Assembly (NCBI RefSeq): GCF_021129215.1
Contig: NZ_JAJOLP010000001.1
Span: forward strand, 2,542,001 to 2,606,000
Direction of reading: 5' to 3'
DNA from: Agromyces sp. S2-1-8
Lineage (GTDB): Bacteria > Actinomycetota > Actinomycetes > Actinomycetales > Microbacteriaceae
Length of the DNA: 64,000 bases
The notes under the pieces are model-generated. The model ran no database searches and was not told where the DNA came from. It saw only the letters and a list, made by a program, of their open reading frames with translations. Both the position numbers and the translations under genes were made by a program. This document shows positions 1-12,097 of this stretch, piece after piece. The stretch's first letter is position 1; each line of letters starts with the position of its first letter.

Positions 1-1
1 C

Positions 2-1852
<1,851 letters not shown>

Positions 1853-1856
1853 GCCG

Positions 1857-3773
1857 ATGGTGAGCGCGCGACCGAGCTCCGACACGGTTCCGTACCGCCC
1901 GAAGCCGGGCGAGATCCCGACGAGTCCCGGCGTGTACCGCTTCCGCGACGCCGACAGGCGGGTGCTCTACGTCGGCAAGGCGAAGAACCTGCGGGCGAGG
2001 CTCTCGAACTACTTCGCTCCGCTGAGGAGCCTCCACGAGCGCACCCGGCGCATGGTCACGAGCGCCTCGTCGGTCGAGTGGACGGTCGTCGGCAGCGAGG
2101 TCGAGGCGCTCCAGCTCGAGATCACGTGGATCAACGAGTTCCATCCCCCGTTCAATGTCCGCTTCAAGGACGACAAGTCGTACCCGTACCTCGCCGTGAC
2201 GATGGCCGACGAGGCGCCGCGCGCCTTCGTCACGCGCAATCGCAAGATCCGCGGCGCCCGCTACTTCGGGCCGTACCCGAAGGTGTGGGCGATCAACGAG
2301 ACGCTCGAGATCCTGCTGAAGCTCTTCCCGATCCGCACGTGCAAAGACAGCGACTACCGGCGGGCGATGGCGAGCGGCAAGCCGTGCTTCGCCGGTCAGA
2401 TCGGTCGCTGCTTCGGGCCGTGCTCAGGGCTCGTCACCATCGAGGAGCACCGCGAGAACGTCGACCGCTTCGTCGGGTTCATGCAGAATCAGGACCGGCG
2501 CATCGTCGGCGAGCTGACCGATCGCATGCAGGCCGCCGCCGCCGCGCAGGAGTACGAGGCAGCCGCCCGCTACCGCGACCGCCTGCAGGCGGCGAACGCC
2601 TTCTTCGAGAAGAGCGCGGTCGTGCTCGGCGACAAGGTCGACCTCGACGTCTTCGGCGTCGACCACGACGAGCTCGCCGCCGCCGTCCAGCTGTTCATCG
2701 TCCGGGGCGGTCGAGTGCGCGGCGTGCACTCGTGGACCGTCGACAAGGAGCTCGACGTGCCGCTCGGCGACCTCGTCGACTCGATCGTGCAGAACGCCTA
2801 CGCCGATGGGCTGACTCCGCCGGCCGAGGTCGTCGTTCCCGAGCTCCCCGACGACGCTGCGGCGCTCGAGGACTGGCTGGGCGCGACCGCCGGACGGAAG
2901 GTGCGCCTGCGGGTGGCGCAGCGCGGCGACAAGGCCTCGCTCCTGCAGACCGCGACGCAGAACGCACGCCAGACGCTCATGCTCTACAAGACCCGTCGTA
3001 GCGCCGACTTCACGACGCGCTCGCGTGCCCTCGAAGACATCCAGGAGGCGCTCGGCATGGCCGATGCGCCGCTCCGGATCGAGTGCTACGACGTCTCGCA
3101 CCTGAGCGGCACCAACATCGTGGCATCCATGGTGGTCTTCGAAGACGGCCTGCCGCGCAAAGACGAGTACCGCCGGTTCACGATCCCGCAGTCGAGCGAC
3201 GACACCGACTCGATCCATCAGGTGCTCACCCGACGGTTGGCGTACCTCGCGAACGCGTACGAGGCTGCGGCCGAGCGCAAGGGAGACGCCGGCGACGCTC
3301 CCGAGCGGCGCAAGAAGTTCGCCTACCCGCCGAACCTGCTCGTCGTCGACGGCGGGCAGCCGCAGGTCGCGGCCGCGGAGCGCGCCCTGCGGGAGTCGGG
3401 AGTCCAGGGCATCTACCTCTGCGGCATCGCGAAGCGTCTCGAGGAGATCTGGACGCCCGAGAGCGACTTCCCGGTCATCCTGCCGCGCAACAGCGACGCG
3501 CTCTTCCTGTTCCAGCGGGTGCGCGACGAGGCCCATCGGTTCGCGATCACGCACCAGCGGCAGCGTCGCAAGCGCGACATCGGGTCGGTGCTCGCCGAGA
3601 TCCCGGGCCTGGGCCCCGCCCGGGTGAAGGAGTTGCTGCGCCATTTCGGCTCGGTCGCGCGGTTGCGTGCGGCCGACGAGCACGCCATCGCCGAAGTGAA
3701 GGGCATCGGCCCGACGCTCGCGGCGACCGTCCACGCGCAGCTGCACGCCGATCCCGCGCCCGCACCCCGCTAG
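1857..3773 (+). CDS. uvrC: UvrABC excinuclease subunit C
   Basis: The nuclease subunit that cuts on both sides of a lesion held by UvrB. The product is 638 residues from the ATG at 1857; the frame is open further upstream, but that would overlap uvrA and adds an unrelated Arg/Ser-rich stretch. Domains in order: GIY-YIG nuclease (about residues 20-100, SPGVYRFRD and [14 protein letters not shown]), UVR coiled coil for UvrB binding (about 205-245), RNase H-like endonuclease domain (about 400-510, [10 protein letters not shown] and VVDGGQPQV), and C-terminal helix-hairpin-helix motifs (from about 580, [13 protein letters not shown] and VKGIGPTLA). It has the usual length and full domain set. It lies 3' of uvrA and 5' of rapZ, a common actinobacterial order. 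Confidence 0.97.
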   Translation: MVSARPSSDTVPYRPKPGEIPTSPGVYRFRDADRRVLYVGKAKNLRARLSNYFAPLRSLHERTRRMVTSASSVEWTVVGSEVEALQLEITWINEFHPPFNVRFKDDKSYPYLAVTMADEAPRAFVTRNRKIRGARYFGPYPKVWAINETLEILLKLFPIRTCKDSDYRRAMASGKPCFAGQIGRCFGPCSGLVTIEEHRENVDRFVGFMQNQDRRIVGELTDRMQAAAAAQEYEAAARYRDRLQAANAFFEKSAVVLGDKVDLDVFGVDHDELAAAVQLFIVRGGRVRGVHSWTVDKELDVPLGDLVDSIVQNAYADGLTPPAEVVVPELPDDAAALEDWLGATAGRKVRLRVAQRGDKASLLQTATQNARQTLMLYKTRRSADFTTRSRALEDIQEALGMADAPLRIECYDVSHLSGTNIVASMVVFEDGLPRKDEYRRFTIPQSSDDTDSIHQVLTRRLAYLANAYEAAAERKGDAGDAPERRKKFAYPPNLLVVDGGQPQVAAAERALRESGVQGIYLCGIAKRLEEIWTPESDFPVILPRNSDALFLFQRVRDEAHRFAITHQRQRRKRDIGSVLAEIPGLGPARVKELLRHFGSVARLRAADEHAIAEVKGIGPTLAATVHAQLHADPAPAPR

Positions 3774-3776
3774 GCT
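3771..3776 (+). promoter_or_regulatory. Candidate -10 box for rapZ-whiA
   Basis: TAGGCT overlaps the uvrC stop codon. Transcription from it would begin around 3783 and leave a short leader with the AGAAGGGGG ribosome site before the rapZ ATG at 3805. TAGGCT is a frequent actinobacterial -10. No convincing -35 is visible. Confidence 0.45.
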
Positions 3777-3804
3777 GGTGTGTCGGTACGAGAAGGGGGC
3801 TGGC

Positions 3805-4683
3805 ATGGCGGCGGGGGAGCCCGAGCGGCAGGAGATGCTCATCGTCACGGGGATGTCCGGTGCCGGACGATCGACCGTGGGCAATGCGCTCGAGGACCTC
3901 GGCTGGTACGTCGTCGACAACCTGCCGCCGCAGATGCTGCGCCCGCTCGTCGAGCTCGTCGAACGAGCCGGCACGTCGCTGCCGCGCATCGCGGCGGTCG
4001 TCGACATCCGCGGCCGTGACTTCTTCGCCGAGCTCCAGGACATCATCCAGGCGCTGCGCACCGGCGTGAACGTCCGCGTCGTCTTCCTCGACGCGAACGA
4101 CGCGGTGCTCGTGCGGCGTTTCGAGGCGGTCCGCAGGCCGCACCCCCTGCAGGGCAACGGCACCCTCCTCGACGGGATCGGCGCCGAACGTGCTCGCCTC
4201 GCGACCCTTCGCGAGGCGAGCGACTTCGTCGTCGACACCTCCGACCTCAACATCCACCAACTCGCCAACCTCATCACCGAGACGTTCGCCGACGCCGACC
4301 ATGCGGGCCTCCGGGTGACGATGCAGAGCTTCGGCTTCAAGTACGGTGCTCCGACCGACGCCGACCTCATCGCCGACGCCAGGTTCCTGCCCAATCCGTT
4401 CTGGAATCCCGAACTGCGACACCTCACGGGCGAAGACGCCCCGGTGCGCGACTTCGTGCTCGGCCAGCCGGGCGCCATGGAGTTCATCGACGCCTACGCC
4501 AAGGCGCTCGAACCCGTCCTCGCCGGCTACCAGCGAGAGAACAAGCGGCACGCGACGATCGCGATCGGCTGCACGGGCGGCAAGCACCGCTCGGTGGCGA
4601 TGGTCCGAGAGCTGAGCGAGCGCGTCGCGAACATGCCCGGCGTCGTCGTGAGCGTGAAGCATCGCGACCTCGGTCGCGAATGA
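3805..4683 (+). CDS. rapZ: RapZ/YvcJ-family nucleotide-binding protein
   Basis: P-loop protein of the RapZ (YvcJ) family, 292 residues. In gammaproteobacteria RapZ is an RNase adaptor that senses a cell-wall precursor; the actinobacterial role is less clear. Seen here: a P-loop GMSGAGRS at residues 16-23, where Arg replaces the usual Lys as is common in actinobacterial members, the motif VVDNLPP, and the conserved C-terminal GCTGGKHRS near residue 254. ATG 3805 was chosen because AGAAGGGGG sits 5-6 bases before it. It ends 31 bases before whiA. In many Gram-positives yvcK lies between rapZ and whiA; it does not here. Confidence 0.93.
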   Translation: MAAGEPERQEMLIVTGMSGAGRSTVGNALEDLGWYVVDNLPPQMLRPLVELVERAGTSLPRIAAVVDIRGRDFFAELQDIIQALRTGVNVRVVFLDANDAVLVRRFEAVRRPHPLQGNGTLLDGIGAERARLATLREASDFVVDTSDLNIHQLANLITETFADADHAGLRVTMQSFGFKYGAPTDADLIADARFLPNPFWNPELRHLTGEDAPVRDFVLGQPGAMEFIDAYAKALEPVLAGYQRENKRHATIAIGCTGGKHRSVAMVRELSERVANMPGVVVSVKHRDLGRE

Positions 4684-4714
4684 CGCCGGGCCCGCAACAC
4701 AGATTGGAACACAG

Positions 4715-5695
4715 GTGCCATTGACCGCTGATGTGAAAGAGGAGCTCGCCCGCGTCGAGGTCTCCAAGACGAGCGTACGAGTCGCGGAACTCGCGTCCGT
4801 GCTGCGCTTCGCCGGCGGACTCCACATCATCCAGAACCGCATCGCGATCGAAGCGGAGCTCGACTCGAAGACGGTCGCCAAGCGCGTCACCCGCGATCTC
4901 GGCGAGATCTACGGTGTTCGTCCCGACGTCTCGGTGATCTCGCCGTCCGGTGTCCGCCGCACCAACCAGTACCTCATCCGCGTGCTCGACGGCGGCGAGA
5001 CCCTCGCCCGTCAGACGGGGCTGCTCGATGCGCGTCGCCGGCAGGTGCGCGGCCTCCCGAACAAGCTGACGACGGGCTCGCGCGACGAGATCGCCGCGGT
5101 CTGGCGCGGCGCCTTCCTCGCGCAGGGGAGCCTCACCGATCCCGGCCGCTCGGCCGCGCTCGAGATCACCTGCCCCGGCAACGAGACGGCGATGGCGCTC
5201 GTCGGGGCGGCCGGGAGACTCGGCATCTCCGCCAAGGCGCGCGAGGTGCGGGGCGTGCACCGCGTCGTCATCCGCGACGGAGAGGCGATCAGCGCGATGC
5301 TCTCGGCCATGGGGGCGACCGGCACCGTCCGCAACTGGGAGGAGCTCCGCCAGCGCCGCGAGGTGCGGGCGACGGCCAACCGGCTGGTCAACTTCGACGA
5401 CGCGAACCTGCGCCGGTCGGCCCAAGCCGCAGTCGCCGCGTGCGCGCGGGTCGAGCGGGCGATGGAACTGCTCGGCGACGACATCCCCGACCACCTGCGC
5501 TACGCCGGCGAGCTCCGGCTCGCGCACCGCGATGCGAGCCTCGACGAGCTCGGCCACCACGCCGACCCGCCGATGACGAAGGACGCCGTCGCCGGACGGA
5601 TCCGGCGACTGCTCGCGATGGCCGACAAGCGTGCCGCCGACCTCGGCGTCCCGGGCACCGAGGCGAGCCTGCCTGCTGATCTCGACGAGGTCTGA
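4715..5695 (+). CDS. whiA: Sporulation/division regulator WhiA
   Basis: DNA-binding regulator that in Streptomyces acts with WhiB at sporulation septation genes and in Gram-positives generally affects division and chromosome segregation. The product is 326 residues, the normal size. The N-terminal LAGLIDADG-like (homing-endonuclease-derived, catalytically dead) fold begins [14 protein letters not shown], and the C-terminal helix-turn-helix region is Arg/Ala-rich around residues 215-305. The GTG start at 4715 gives the family N terminus [11 protein letters not shown]; the ribosome site (GGAAC) is weak. It follows rapZ and is probably transcribed with it. The regulon cannot be read from this window. 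Confidence 0.95.
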   Translation: MPLTADVKEELARVEVSKTSVRVAELASVLRFAGGLHIIQNRIAIEAELDSKTVAKRVTRDLGEIYGVRPDVSVISPSGVRRTNQYLIRVLDGGETLARQTGLLDARRRQVRGLPNKLTTGSRDEIAAVWRGAFLAQGSLTDPGRSAALEITCPGNETAMALVGAAGRLGISAKAREVRGVHRVVIRDGEAISAMLSAMGATGTVRNWEELRQRREVRATANRLVNFDDANLRRSAQAAVAACARVERAMELLGDDIPDHLRYAGELRLAHRDASLDELGHHADPPMTKDAVAGRIRRLLAMADKRAADLGVPGTEASLPADLDEV

Positions 5696-5761
5696 GCCCC
5701 AGTCGTCCTTCCCGCCGTTGCCCCGCGTGACGAGCCCCGATGGCGGCGTCGGGGTCGGGCA

Positions 5762-5767
5762 TAGACT
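5762..5767 (+). promoter_or_regulatory. Candidate -10 box for sodA
   Basis: TAGACT lies 69 bases before the sodA ATG, in the 140-base gap after whiA. It matches the TAnnnT actinobacterial pattern; no good -35 is seen 17 bases upstream. Confidence 0.35.
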
Positions 5768-5835
5768 CGGGAGAGCGGCCGTGGAGACCCGGGTGAGACG
5801 CCCGGGTGCCCCGGCGCGTCTGACAAGGAGAAGCA

Positions 5836-6462
5836 ATGGCTGACTACACCCTCCCCGATCTCGCCTACGACTATTCGGCGCTCGAGCCGGCGATCAGCGG
5901 CACGATCATGGAGCTGCACCACTCGAAGCACCACCAGGCGTACGTGACCGGCGCGAACACCGCGCTCGCCCAGCTCGCCGAGGCGCGCGACTCGGGCAAC
6001 CTCGCGAACGTCAACAAGCTCGAGAAGGACCTCGCGTTCAACCTCGGCGGCCACGTCAACCACTCGATCTTCTGGACGAACCTGTCGCCGAACCGCGGCG
6101 ACAAGCCGACCGGAGAGCTCGCCGCCGCGATCGACGACCAGTTCGGCTCGTTCGACAAGTTCCAGGCCCACTTCACCGCGACGGCGCTCGGCGTGCAGGG
6201 CTCGGGCTGGGCCGTGCTGGCGTGGGACTCGCTCGGTCAGCGCCTGATCATCGTGCAGTTCTTCGACCAGCAGGGCAACCTGCCGGCCGGGATCGTTCCG
6301 CTCCTCATGCTCGACGTCTGGGAGCACGCGTACTACCTCGACTACAAGAACGTGCGCGCCGACTACGTCAAGGCGTTCTGGACGATCGTCGACTGGGAGA
6401 ACGTCCAGCAGCGCTTCACCGCAGCTGGTGAGAAGACCTCAGGGCTGCTGCTACTGTCGTAA
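5836..6462 (+). CDS. sodA: Superoxide dismutase, Mn/Fe family
   Basis: Converts superoxide to oxygen and hydrogen peroxide in the cytoplasm. The product is 208 residues, typical. Metal ligands can be placed: His28 in ELHHSKHH, His76 in [10 protein letters not shown], and the Asp and His of [12 protein letters not shown] near residues 160-165. The ribosome site AAGGAG is 6 bases before the ATG. The gene stands alone between whiA and gap, with its own candidate -10 and a hairpin after the stop. Mn versus Fe use cannot be decided from motif alone; actinobacterial members are often Mn or cambialistic. Confidence 0.96.
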   Translation: MADYTLPDLAYDYSALEPAISGTIMELHHSKHHQAYVTGANTALAQLAEARDSGNLANVNKLEKDLAFNLGGHVNHSIFWTNLSPNRGDKPTGELAAAIDDQFGSFDKFQAHFTATALGVQGSGWAVLAWDSLGQRLIIVQFFDQQGNLPAGIVPLLMLDVWEHAYYLDYKNVRADYVKAFWTIVDWENVQQRFTAAGEKTSGLLLLS

Positions 6463-7560
<1,098 letters not shown>

Positions 7561-7571
7561 AAGCGAGAAAC

Positions 7572-8786
7572 GTGACCCTGCGAACCATCTCCTCACTCGG
7601 CGACCTCGCGGGCAAGCGCGTCGTCGTCCGCTGCGACCTCAACGTTCCGTTGAACGACGGGGTCATCACGGACGACGGCCGCGTGCGCGCGTCCGTCCCG
7701 ACGATCGACGCCCTGCGCTCGCAGGGCGCCCGTGTGATCGTCATCTCCCACCTCGGTCGCCCCGACGGCGCGCCCGACCCCAAGTACAGCCTGGCGCCCG
7801 TCGCCTCGCGGCTCGGCGAACTGCTCGGCGCCCCCGTCGCGTTCGCGACCGACACGGTCGGCGAGGATGCTTCGGCGAAGGCGGCGGCGCTCGGCGACGG
7901 CGACGTGCTCGTGCTCGAGAACCTGCGCTTCAACCCGGGGGAGACCTCGAAGAACGAGGCCGAGCGCACCGCGTTCGCCGGTGAGCTCGCGGCCTTCGCC
8001 GACGCGGTCGTCTCCGACGGCTTCGGCGTCGTGCATCGCAAGCAGGCGAGCGTGTACGAGCTCGCCGAGCTGCGCCCGAGCGCCGCGGGACTGCTGATCG
8101 CCGCCGAGCTCGACGTGCTCGACCGGCTCACCGAGAACCCCGAGCGCCCGTACACGGTCGTGCTCGGCGGTTCGAAGGTCTCCGACAAGCTCGGGGTCAT
8201 CGCCCACCTGCTGCCCCGTGTCGATCGCCTCCTCATCGGTGGCGGCATGCTGTTCACGTTCCTCGCCGCCCAGGGGCACAAGGTCGCGTCGAGCCTGCTC
8301 GAGGCCGACCAGATCGACACCGTCAACGGCTACCTCGCCGAGGCCGCCGAGCGCGGGGTCGAACTCGTGCTGCCGACCGACGTCGTGGTCGCGGCATCGT
8401 TCTCGGCCGATGCGGAGCACGTCGTCACCCCGGCCGACGCGATCGAGGAGACGCCGTTCGGTGCCTCCGGGCTCGGCCTCGACATCGGTCCCGAGACGGC
8501 GGCGCGGTTCGCCGAGCTCGTGCGCGACTCGAAGACGGTGTTCTGGAACGGCCCGATGGGCGTCTTCGAACTCGCCCCGTTCGCCGCCGGCACCCGTGCG
8601 GTGGCCGAGGCGCTCACCGAGGTCGACGGCCTCAGCGTCGTCGGCGGAGGCGACTCGGCCGCTGCCGTGCGCGTGCTCGGCTTCGACGACGAACGATTCG
8701 GACACATCTCGACGGGCGGGGGCGCGAGCCTCGAATTCCTCGAGGGTAAGAAGCTCCCCGGACTGGAGGTCCTCGGATGGCAGTGA
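7572..8786 (+). CDS. pgk: Phosphoglycerate kinase
   Basis: Transfers phosphate from 1,3-bisphosphoglycerate to ADP, the first ATP-yielding step of lower glycolysis. The product is 404 residues from the GTG at 7572; the open frame upstream is antisense-free shadow over gap and adds no homologous sequence. The signature [14 protein letters not shown] is at the N terminus, the substrate-site HLGRP follows near residue 60, and the nucleotide-site [11 protein letters not shown] is near the C terminus. It overlaps the start of tpiA by 10 bases, so translation of the two is likely coupled. Confidence 0.98.
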   Translation: MTLRTISSLGDLAGKRVVVRCDLNVPLNDGVITDDGRVRASVPTIDALRSQGARVIVISHLGRPDGAPDPKYSLAPVASRLGELLGAPVAFATDTVGEDASAKAAALGDGDVLVLENLRFNPGETSKNEAERTAFAGELAAFADAVVSDGFGVVHRKQASVYELAELRPSAAGLLIAAELDVLDRLTENPERPYTVVLGGSKVSDKLGVIAHLLPRVDRLLIGGGMLFTFLAAQGHKVASSLLEADQIDTVNGYLAEAAERGVELVLPTDVVVAASFSADAEHVVTPADAIEETPFGASGLGLDIGPETAARFAELVRDSKTVFWNGPMGVFELAPFAAGTRAVAEALTEVDGLSVVGGGDSAAAVRVLGFDDERFGHISTGGGASLEFLEGKKLPGLEVLGWQ

Positions 8787-9565
8787 AGCGCACCCCGTTC
8801 ATCGCAGGCAACTGGAAGATGAACCTCGACCACCTGCAGTCGATCGCGTTCGTGCAGAAGCTCGCGTGGGCGCTCGGCGACGCGAAGCACGACTTCGCCG
8901 ACGCGGAGGTCGCGGTCTTCCCGCCGTTCACCGACCTGCGCAGCGTGCAGACGCTCGTCGCAGCCGACTCGCTGTCGATCGGCTATGGCGCGCAGGACCT
9001 GTCGAAGCACGACTCCGGCGCCTACACGGGTGAGATCTCGGGCGCGTTCCTGAAGCAGCTCGACTGCGGGTACGTCATCATCGGCCACTCCGAGCGGCGC
9101 ACGCTGCACGGCGAGACCGACGACGACGTGAACGCGAAGGTCATCGCCGCCCACCGCCACGGCCTCGTGCCAGTGCTCTGCGTCGGTGAGACCGCGGACG
9201 ACCTCGAGGCGCACGGTGCCAGCGCGGTGCCGGTCGCACAGCTGCGCGCGGCGCTCGAGGGCGTCGATGCGGCCAAGGGCCTCGTCATCGCCTACGAGCC
9301 GGTCTGGGCGATCGGATCGGGTCAGGCGGCGACGCCCGCCCAGGCCGAACAGGTCGCCGCCGCCCTGCGCGCGGTGCTCGCCGAGATCGCCGGCGACGAG
9401 ATCGCCGCGTCGACCCGCATCCTCTACGGCGGATCGGTCAAGGCGGCCAACATCGCCGCGTTCCTGCGCGAGCCGAACGTCGACGGTGCGCTCGTGGGCG
9501 GTGCGAGCCTCGACATCGACGAGTTCTCGAGCATCGTCCGCTTCAAGAAGCACGTCGGCGCCTGA
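8777..9565 (+). CDS. tpiA: Triose-phosphate isomerase
   Basis: Interconverts dihydroxyacetone phosphate and glyceraldehyde 3-phosphate. The product is 262 residues. The catalytic set is complete: Asn and Lys of AGNWKMN near the N terminus, His104 in IIGHSERR, and Glu174 in AYEPVWAIG; the phosphate loop GGSVKAANI is present. The ATG lies inside the last codons of pgk (ATGGCAGTGA), as in many actinobacterial gap-pgk-tpi operons. secG follows after about 100 bases with its own promoter-like box. Confidence 0.98.
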   Translation: MAVKRTPFIAGNWKMNLDHLQSIAFVQKLAWALGDAKHDFADAEVAVFPPFTDLRSVQTLVAADSLSIGYGAQDLSKHDSGAYTGEISGAFLKQLDCGYVIIGHSERRTLHGETDDDVNAKVIAAHRHGLVPVLCVGETADDLEAHGASAVPVAQLRAALEGVDAAKGLVIAYEPVWAIGSGQAATPAQAEQVAAALRAVLAEIAGDEIAASTRILYGGSVKAANIAAFLREPNVDGALVGGASLDIDEFSSIVRFKKHVGA

Positions 9566-9615
9566 CCCGCGTCGGGGGTCGGCGCGAGTCTCCGACCTCC
9601 GATGCCGCGCCCGGC

Positions 9616-9621
9616 TATACT
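9616..9621 (+). promoter_or_regulatory. Candidate -10 box for secG-rbpA
   Basis: TATACT, close to consensus, lies 46 bases before the secG start. No clear -35 is seen. It would allow secG-rbpA to be expressed apart from the glycolytic genes. Confidence 0.5.
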
Positions 9622-9667
9622 CGATTGTCGGCATCGACCCCCTGCGTCGTGCCCGGAAAGGTTCACC

Positions 9668-9919
9668 GTGGAGATTCTCCAAGTCGTGCTCGAGGTGCTG
9701 CTCGGCCTCACGAGCCTGCTGCTGACGCTGCTCATCCTGCTGCACAAGGGTCGCGGCGGCGGTCTGTCCGACATGTTCGGCGGTGGCGTCACCTCGAGCC
9801 TGGGTGCGTCGGGCGTCGCCGAGCGCAACCTGAACCGCATCACGGTGGTGCTGGGCCTCGTCTGGATCACGTGCATCGTGATCCTCGGGCTCATCACGAA
9901 GTTCCAGACCGGCGCCTGA
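9668..9919 (+). CDS. secG: Preprotein translocase subunit SecG
   Basis: Small membrane subunit of the SecYEG channel that helps SecA-driven export. The product is 83 residues from GTG 9668, preceded by GGAAAGG; a longer reading from 9602 has no ribosome site and an untypical Arg/Pro-rich lead. Two membrane segments are visible: about residues 3-23 and 56-77, split by the conserved cytoplasmic loop HKGRGGGLSDMFGG. Its position between tpiA and rbpA matches other actinobacteria. Confidence 0.95.
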   Translation: MEILQVVLEVLLGLTSLLLTLLILLHKGRGGGLSDMFGGGVTSSLGASGVAERNLNRITVVLGLVWITCIVILGLITKFQTGA

Positions 9920-9931
9920 CGAGGAGGAGAC

Positions 9932-10297
9932 ATGGCATCAGGCAACAGCGCCATCCGCGGCTCCCGCGTGGGAGCCGGACCGATGGGCGAGCAGGACCGC
10001 GGCTTCCACGCCGATCGCGTCGCGATCAGCTACTGGGACGCCCAGGGCAACGAGACCGTCCGGTACTTCGCGGCGAACCTGCCCGAAGAGGAGATCCCCG
10101 ACGTCATCGACAGCCCGTCCACGGGGCTGCCGGCTGGTCGTGACCGTGAGAATCCTCCCGCGGTGACCAAGCTCGAACCGTACAAGACCCACCTCGCGTA
10201 CGTGAAGGAGCGTCGTACCGAAGACGAGGCGGCCGCGCTGCTCGACGAGGCGCTCACCCAGCTCCGCACCCGGCGCGGGCAGCTTCCCAAAGACTGA
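9932..10297 (+). CDS. rbpA: RNA polymerase-binding protein RbpA
   Basis: Actinobacterial transcription factor that binds RNA polymerase and the principal sigma factor and stabilises open complexes. The product is 121 residues. The family N-terminal tail (AIRGSRVGAGP), the core (YFAANLPEEEIP) and the C-terminal sigma-interaction helix region (KTHLAYVKERRTEDEAAALL) are clear. Oddity: the segment that in many homologues carries a C-x2-C zinc knuckle (D-C-P-x-C-G) reads DSPSTGLPAGRD here, and the whole protein has no Cys. The start has a strong GAGGAGGAGA site. It is the last gene before a strong terminator. Confidence 0.92.
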   Translation: MASGNSAIRGSRVGAGPMGEQDRGFHADRVAISYWDAQGNETVRYFAANLPEEEIPDVIDSPSTGLPAGRDRENPPAVTKLEPYKTHLAYVKERRTEDEAAALLDEALTQLRTRRGQLPKD

Positions 10298-10317
10298 TTT
10301 CGCTCCCTGGGCGACGA

Positions 10318-10348
10318 GAACGGGGCGGGCCATCGGCCCGCCCCGTTC
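10318..10348. terminator. Bidirectional terminator between rbpA and pgl
   Basis: A 14-bp perfect stem, GAACGGGGCGGGCC with a 3-base loop and GGCCCGCCCCGTTC, lies between the convergent rbpA and pgl genes. It can end transcription from both sides, although there is no long T tract. Confidence 0.75.
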
Positions 10349-10370
10349 GTCGTGCGTGGGGTGATCCGCG

Positions 10371-11141
10371 TCAGTACTCCCGGGCGATGAGCGCCTCGGG
10401 CACCTCGGCCGCGGCGTCGCGGTCGACGAAGAACACGGTGCGCCGGCGTCCCTTGATGCCGGCGACCGGCACCTCGTCGCGGCTCGCGCCGGCGAGTGCG
10501 AGCCCGAGGGCGGAGGCCTTGTCGGCACCCGCGAGCACCATCCATACGCGCTGAGACGCGTTGAGCACCGGGCGGGTGAGGCTGAGGCGCTCGGGCGGCG
10601 GCTTCGGCGAATCGCGCACGGGGATGACCGTCTGGTCGGCGACCTCGATGCCCGACCGGTGCGGGAAGAGCGAGGCGATGTGTCCATCGGGTCCGACGCC
10701 GAGGAACGTGATGTCGAAGATCGGGTGCTCGGCGCCCTCGGCGGCATGGTCGGCCAGCTCGGCCGCGTACTCGACGGCGGCCTCGTCGAGCGTCAGTCCG
10801 GAGTCGGAAGCCGGGAACGGATGCACGTTCTCGTCGGGGAGGTCGAGATCGTCGAGGAGGGCGTCGCGCGACTGGCGATCGTTGCGATCGGCATCGCCGT
10901 GCGGAACCCACCGTTCGTCGCCCCACCAGAAGTGCACGCGCGACCAGTCGATCGACATGCGAGCGGGGGAGGCGGCCACGGCCTCGAGCACGGCCGAGCC
11001 CATCGACCCGCCCGTGAGCACGACGTGCACGACGGGCTGCGCGTCGAGCAGGTCGAGCGTCTTCGTGATGAATCGCGCGGCCACCGCGCCGGCGAGCGTC
11101 GCCTTGTCGGGGTGCACGAGCACCCGGCGTTCGTTCGTCAC
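10371..11141 (-). CDS. pgl: 6-phosphogluconolactonase
   Basis: Hydrolyses 6-phosphogluconolactone to 6-phosphogluconate, the second step of the oxidative pentose-phosphate pathway. The product is 256 residues of the SugarP isomerase/DevB family. Motifs seen: LTGGSMG (sugar-phosphate binding), HFWWGDERWVP, and GVGPDGHIASLFP, which holds the expected catalytic His. Its ATG overlaps the opcA stop by 4 bases, and it is the last gene of the tkt-tal-pgi-zwf-opcA-pgl operon, as expected. Confidence 0.96.
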   Translation of the reverse strand: MTNERRVLVHPDKATLAGAVAARFITKTLDLLDAQPVVHVVLTGGSMGSAVLEAVAASPARMSIDWSRVHFWWGDERWVPHGDADRNDRQSRDALLDDLDLPDENVHPFPASDSGLTLDEAAVEYAAELADHAAEGAEHPIFDITFLGVGPDGHIASLFPHRSGIEVADQTVIPVRDSPKPPPERLSLTRPVLNASQRVWMVLAGADKASALGLALAGASRDEVPVAGIKGRRRTVFFVDRDAAAEVPEALIAREY

Positions 11142-12097
11142 TCGATCTCCTCCGCACCGTCGTCGGCGAGGAGCCGGAGCCCCTTCGCGATGACTTCACC
11201 GTACAGCTCGTCGGGGTCGAGTCGGCGCAGCTCATCGGCGAGGCAGTCGCGAAGGCTGCGTCGGGGGAGCGCGACGTCGTGCAGCGGCTGGTCGGGCTGA
11301 CGCAGCGTCGCAACTCCCGGCACGTCGCGCACGAGCTCGATGGGGCCGCTCGGGCGATCGAGCCGCACACCGTGGATGCCGTGCGACCCCTCGTCGACGC
11401 CGGTGAGCTCGACCTCGGTCGAGCAGCCGAGCTGCAGCCGCAGCCAGGCGCCGAGCAGGGTCGTCGACGGCGAGTCGATCGCGCCCGACACGTGCACCGC
11501 GGTGATCGGCTCGTAGGGCGGCTGGTCGAGCACGGCGGCGAGCTGGGCCCGCCAGAGCGTGAGCCTCGTCCACGAGAAGTCGGCGTCCCCGGGGGTGTAG
11601 CTCGCCGCGAGCGCATGCAGGGCCGCCTGCGGATCGGGCTGGGTCGAGGCATCCGTGATGCGTCGCTGCGCGATGCGCCCGAGCGGTGAGCGCCCGGGCA
11701 CCGCCGGCGCGGCGCCGGGCCACCACGTGACCACCGGGGCGTCGGGCAGCAGCAGGGCCATCACGAGGCTCTCCTCGTAGCGCGCGGCGTCGCCGTGCGC
11801 GCGGAGGATGATGACCTCGCTCGCACCCGCGTCGCCGCCCACCCGGATCTCGGCGTCGAGTCGGGCTTCGATCGCATCGGAGTCGGTACCGGGCTCGATC
11901 GAGACCACGATGACGCGCATCGGATGCTCGCGCGAGGCGTCGTTGGCCGCCTCGATGGCCTCCTCCTCGGCGTCGGGCGTGGTGGCGATGACGAGCGTGA
12001 GCACCCGGCCGAGGGCGACGACGCCGCCGTCCTCCCGGATCTTCACGAGCGTCTTCGAGACCTGGCTCGTGGTCGTGTCGGGCAGTTCGACGATCAT
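11138..12097 (-). CDS. opcA: Glucose-6-phosphate dehydrogenase assembly protein OpcA
   Basis: OpcA is needed for assembly or activity of glucose-6-phosphate dehydrogenase in cyanobacteria and actinobacteria. The product is 319 residues. The N-terminal MIVELPDTTTSQVSKTL and the conserved VVTWWPG fit the family. ATG 12097 is chosen over the upstream in-frame TTG 12109 because GGAGA lies 5 bases before it and because it forms an ATGA overlap with the zwf stop. Lying directly between zwf and pgl is the usual actinobacterial arrangement and supports the call. Confidence 0.95.
   Translation of the reverse strand: MIVELPDTTTSQVSKTLVKIREDGGVVALGRVLTLVIATTPDAEEEAIEAANDASREHPMRVIVVSIEPGTDSDAIEARLDAEIRVGGDAGASEVIILRAHGDAARYEESLVMALLLPDAPVVTWWPGAAPAVPGRSPLGRIAQRRITDASTQPDPQAALHALAASYTPGDADFSWTRLTLWRAQLAAVLDQPPYEPITAVHVSGAIDSPSTTLLGAWLRLQLGCSTEVELTGVDEGSHGIHGVRLDRPSGPIELVRDVPGVATLRQPDQPLHDVALPRRSLRDCLADELRRLDPDELYGEVIAKGLRLLADDGAEEIE

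Noticed and set aside
2424-4487. A 687-codon minus-strand open frame across uvrC and rapZ
   Set aside because: Same reason: antisense shadow of two well-identified genes without homologous motifs.
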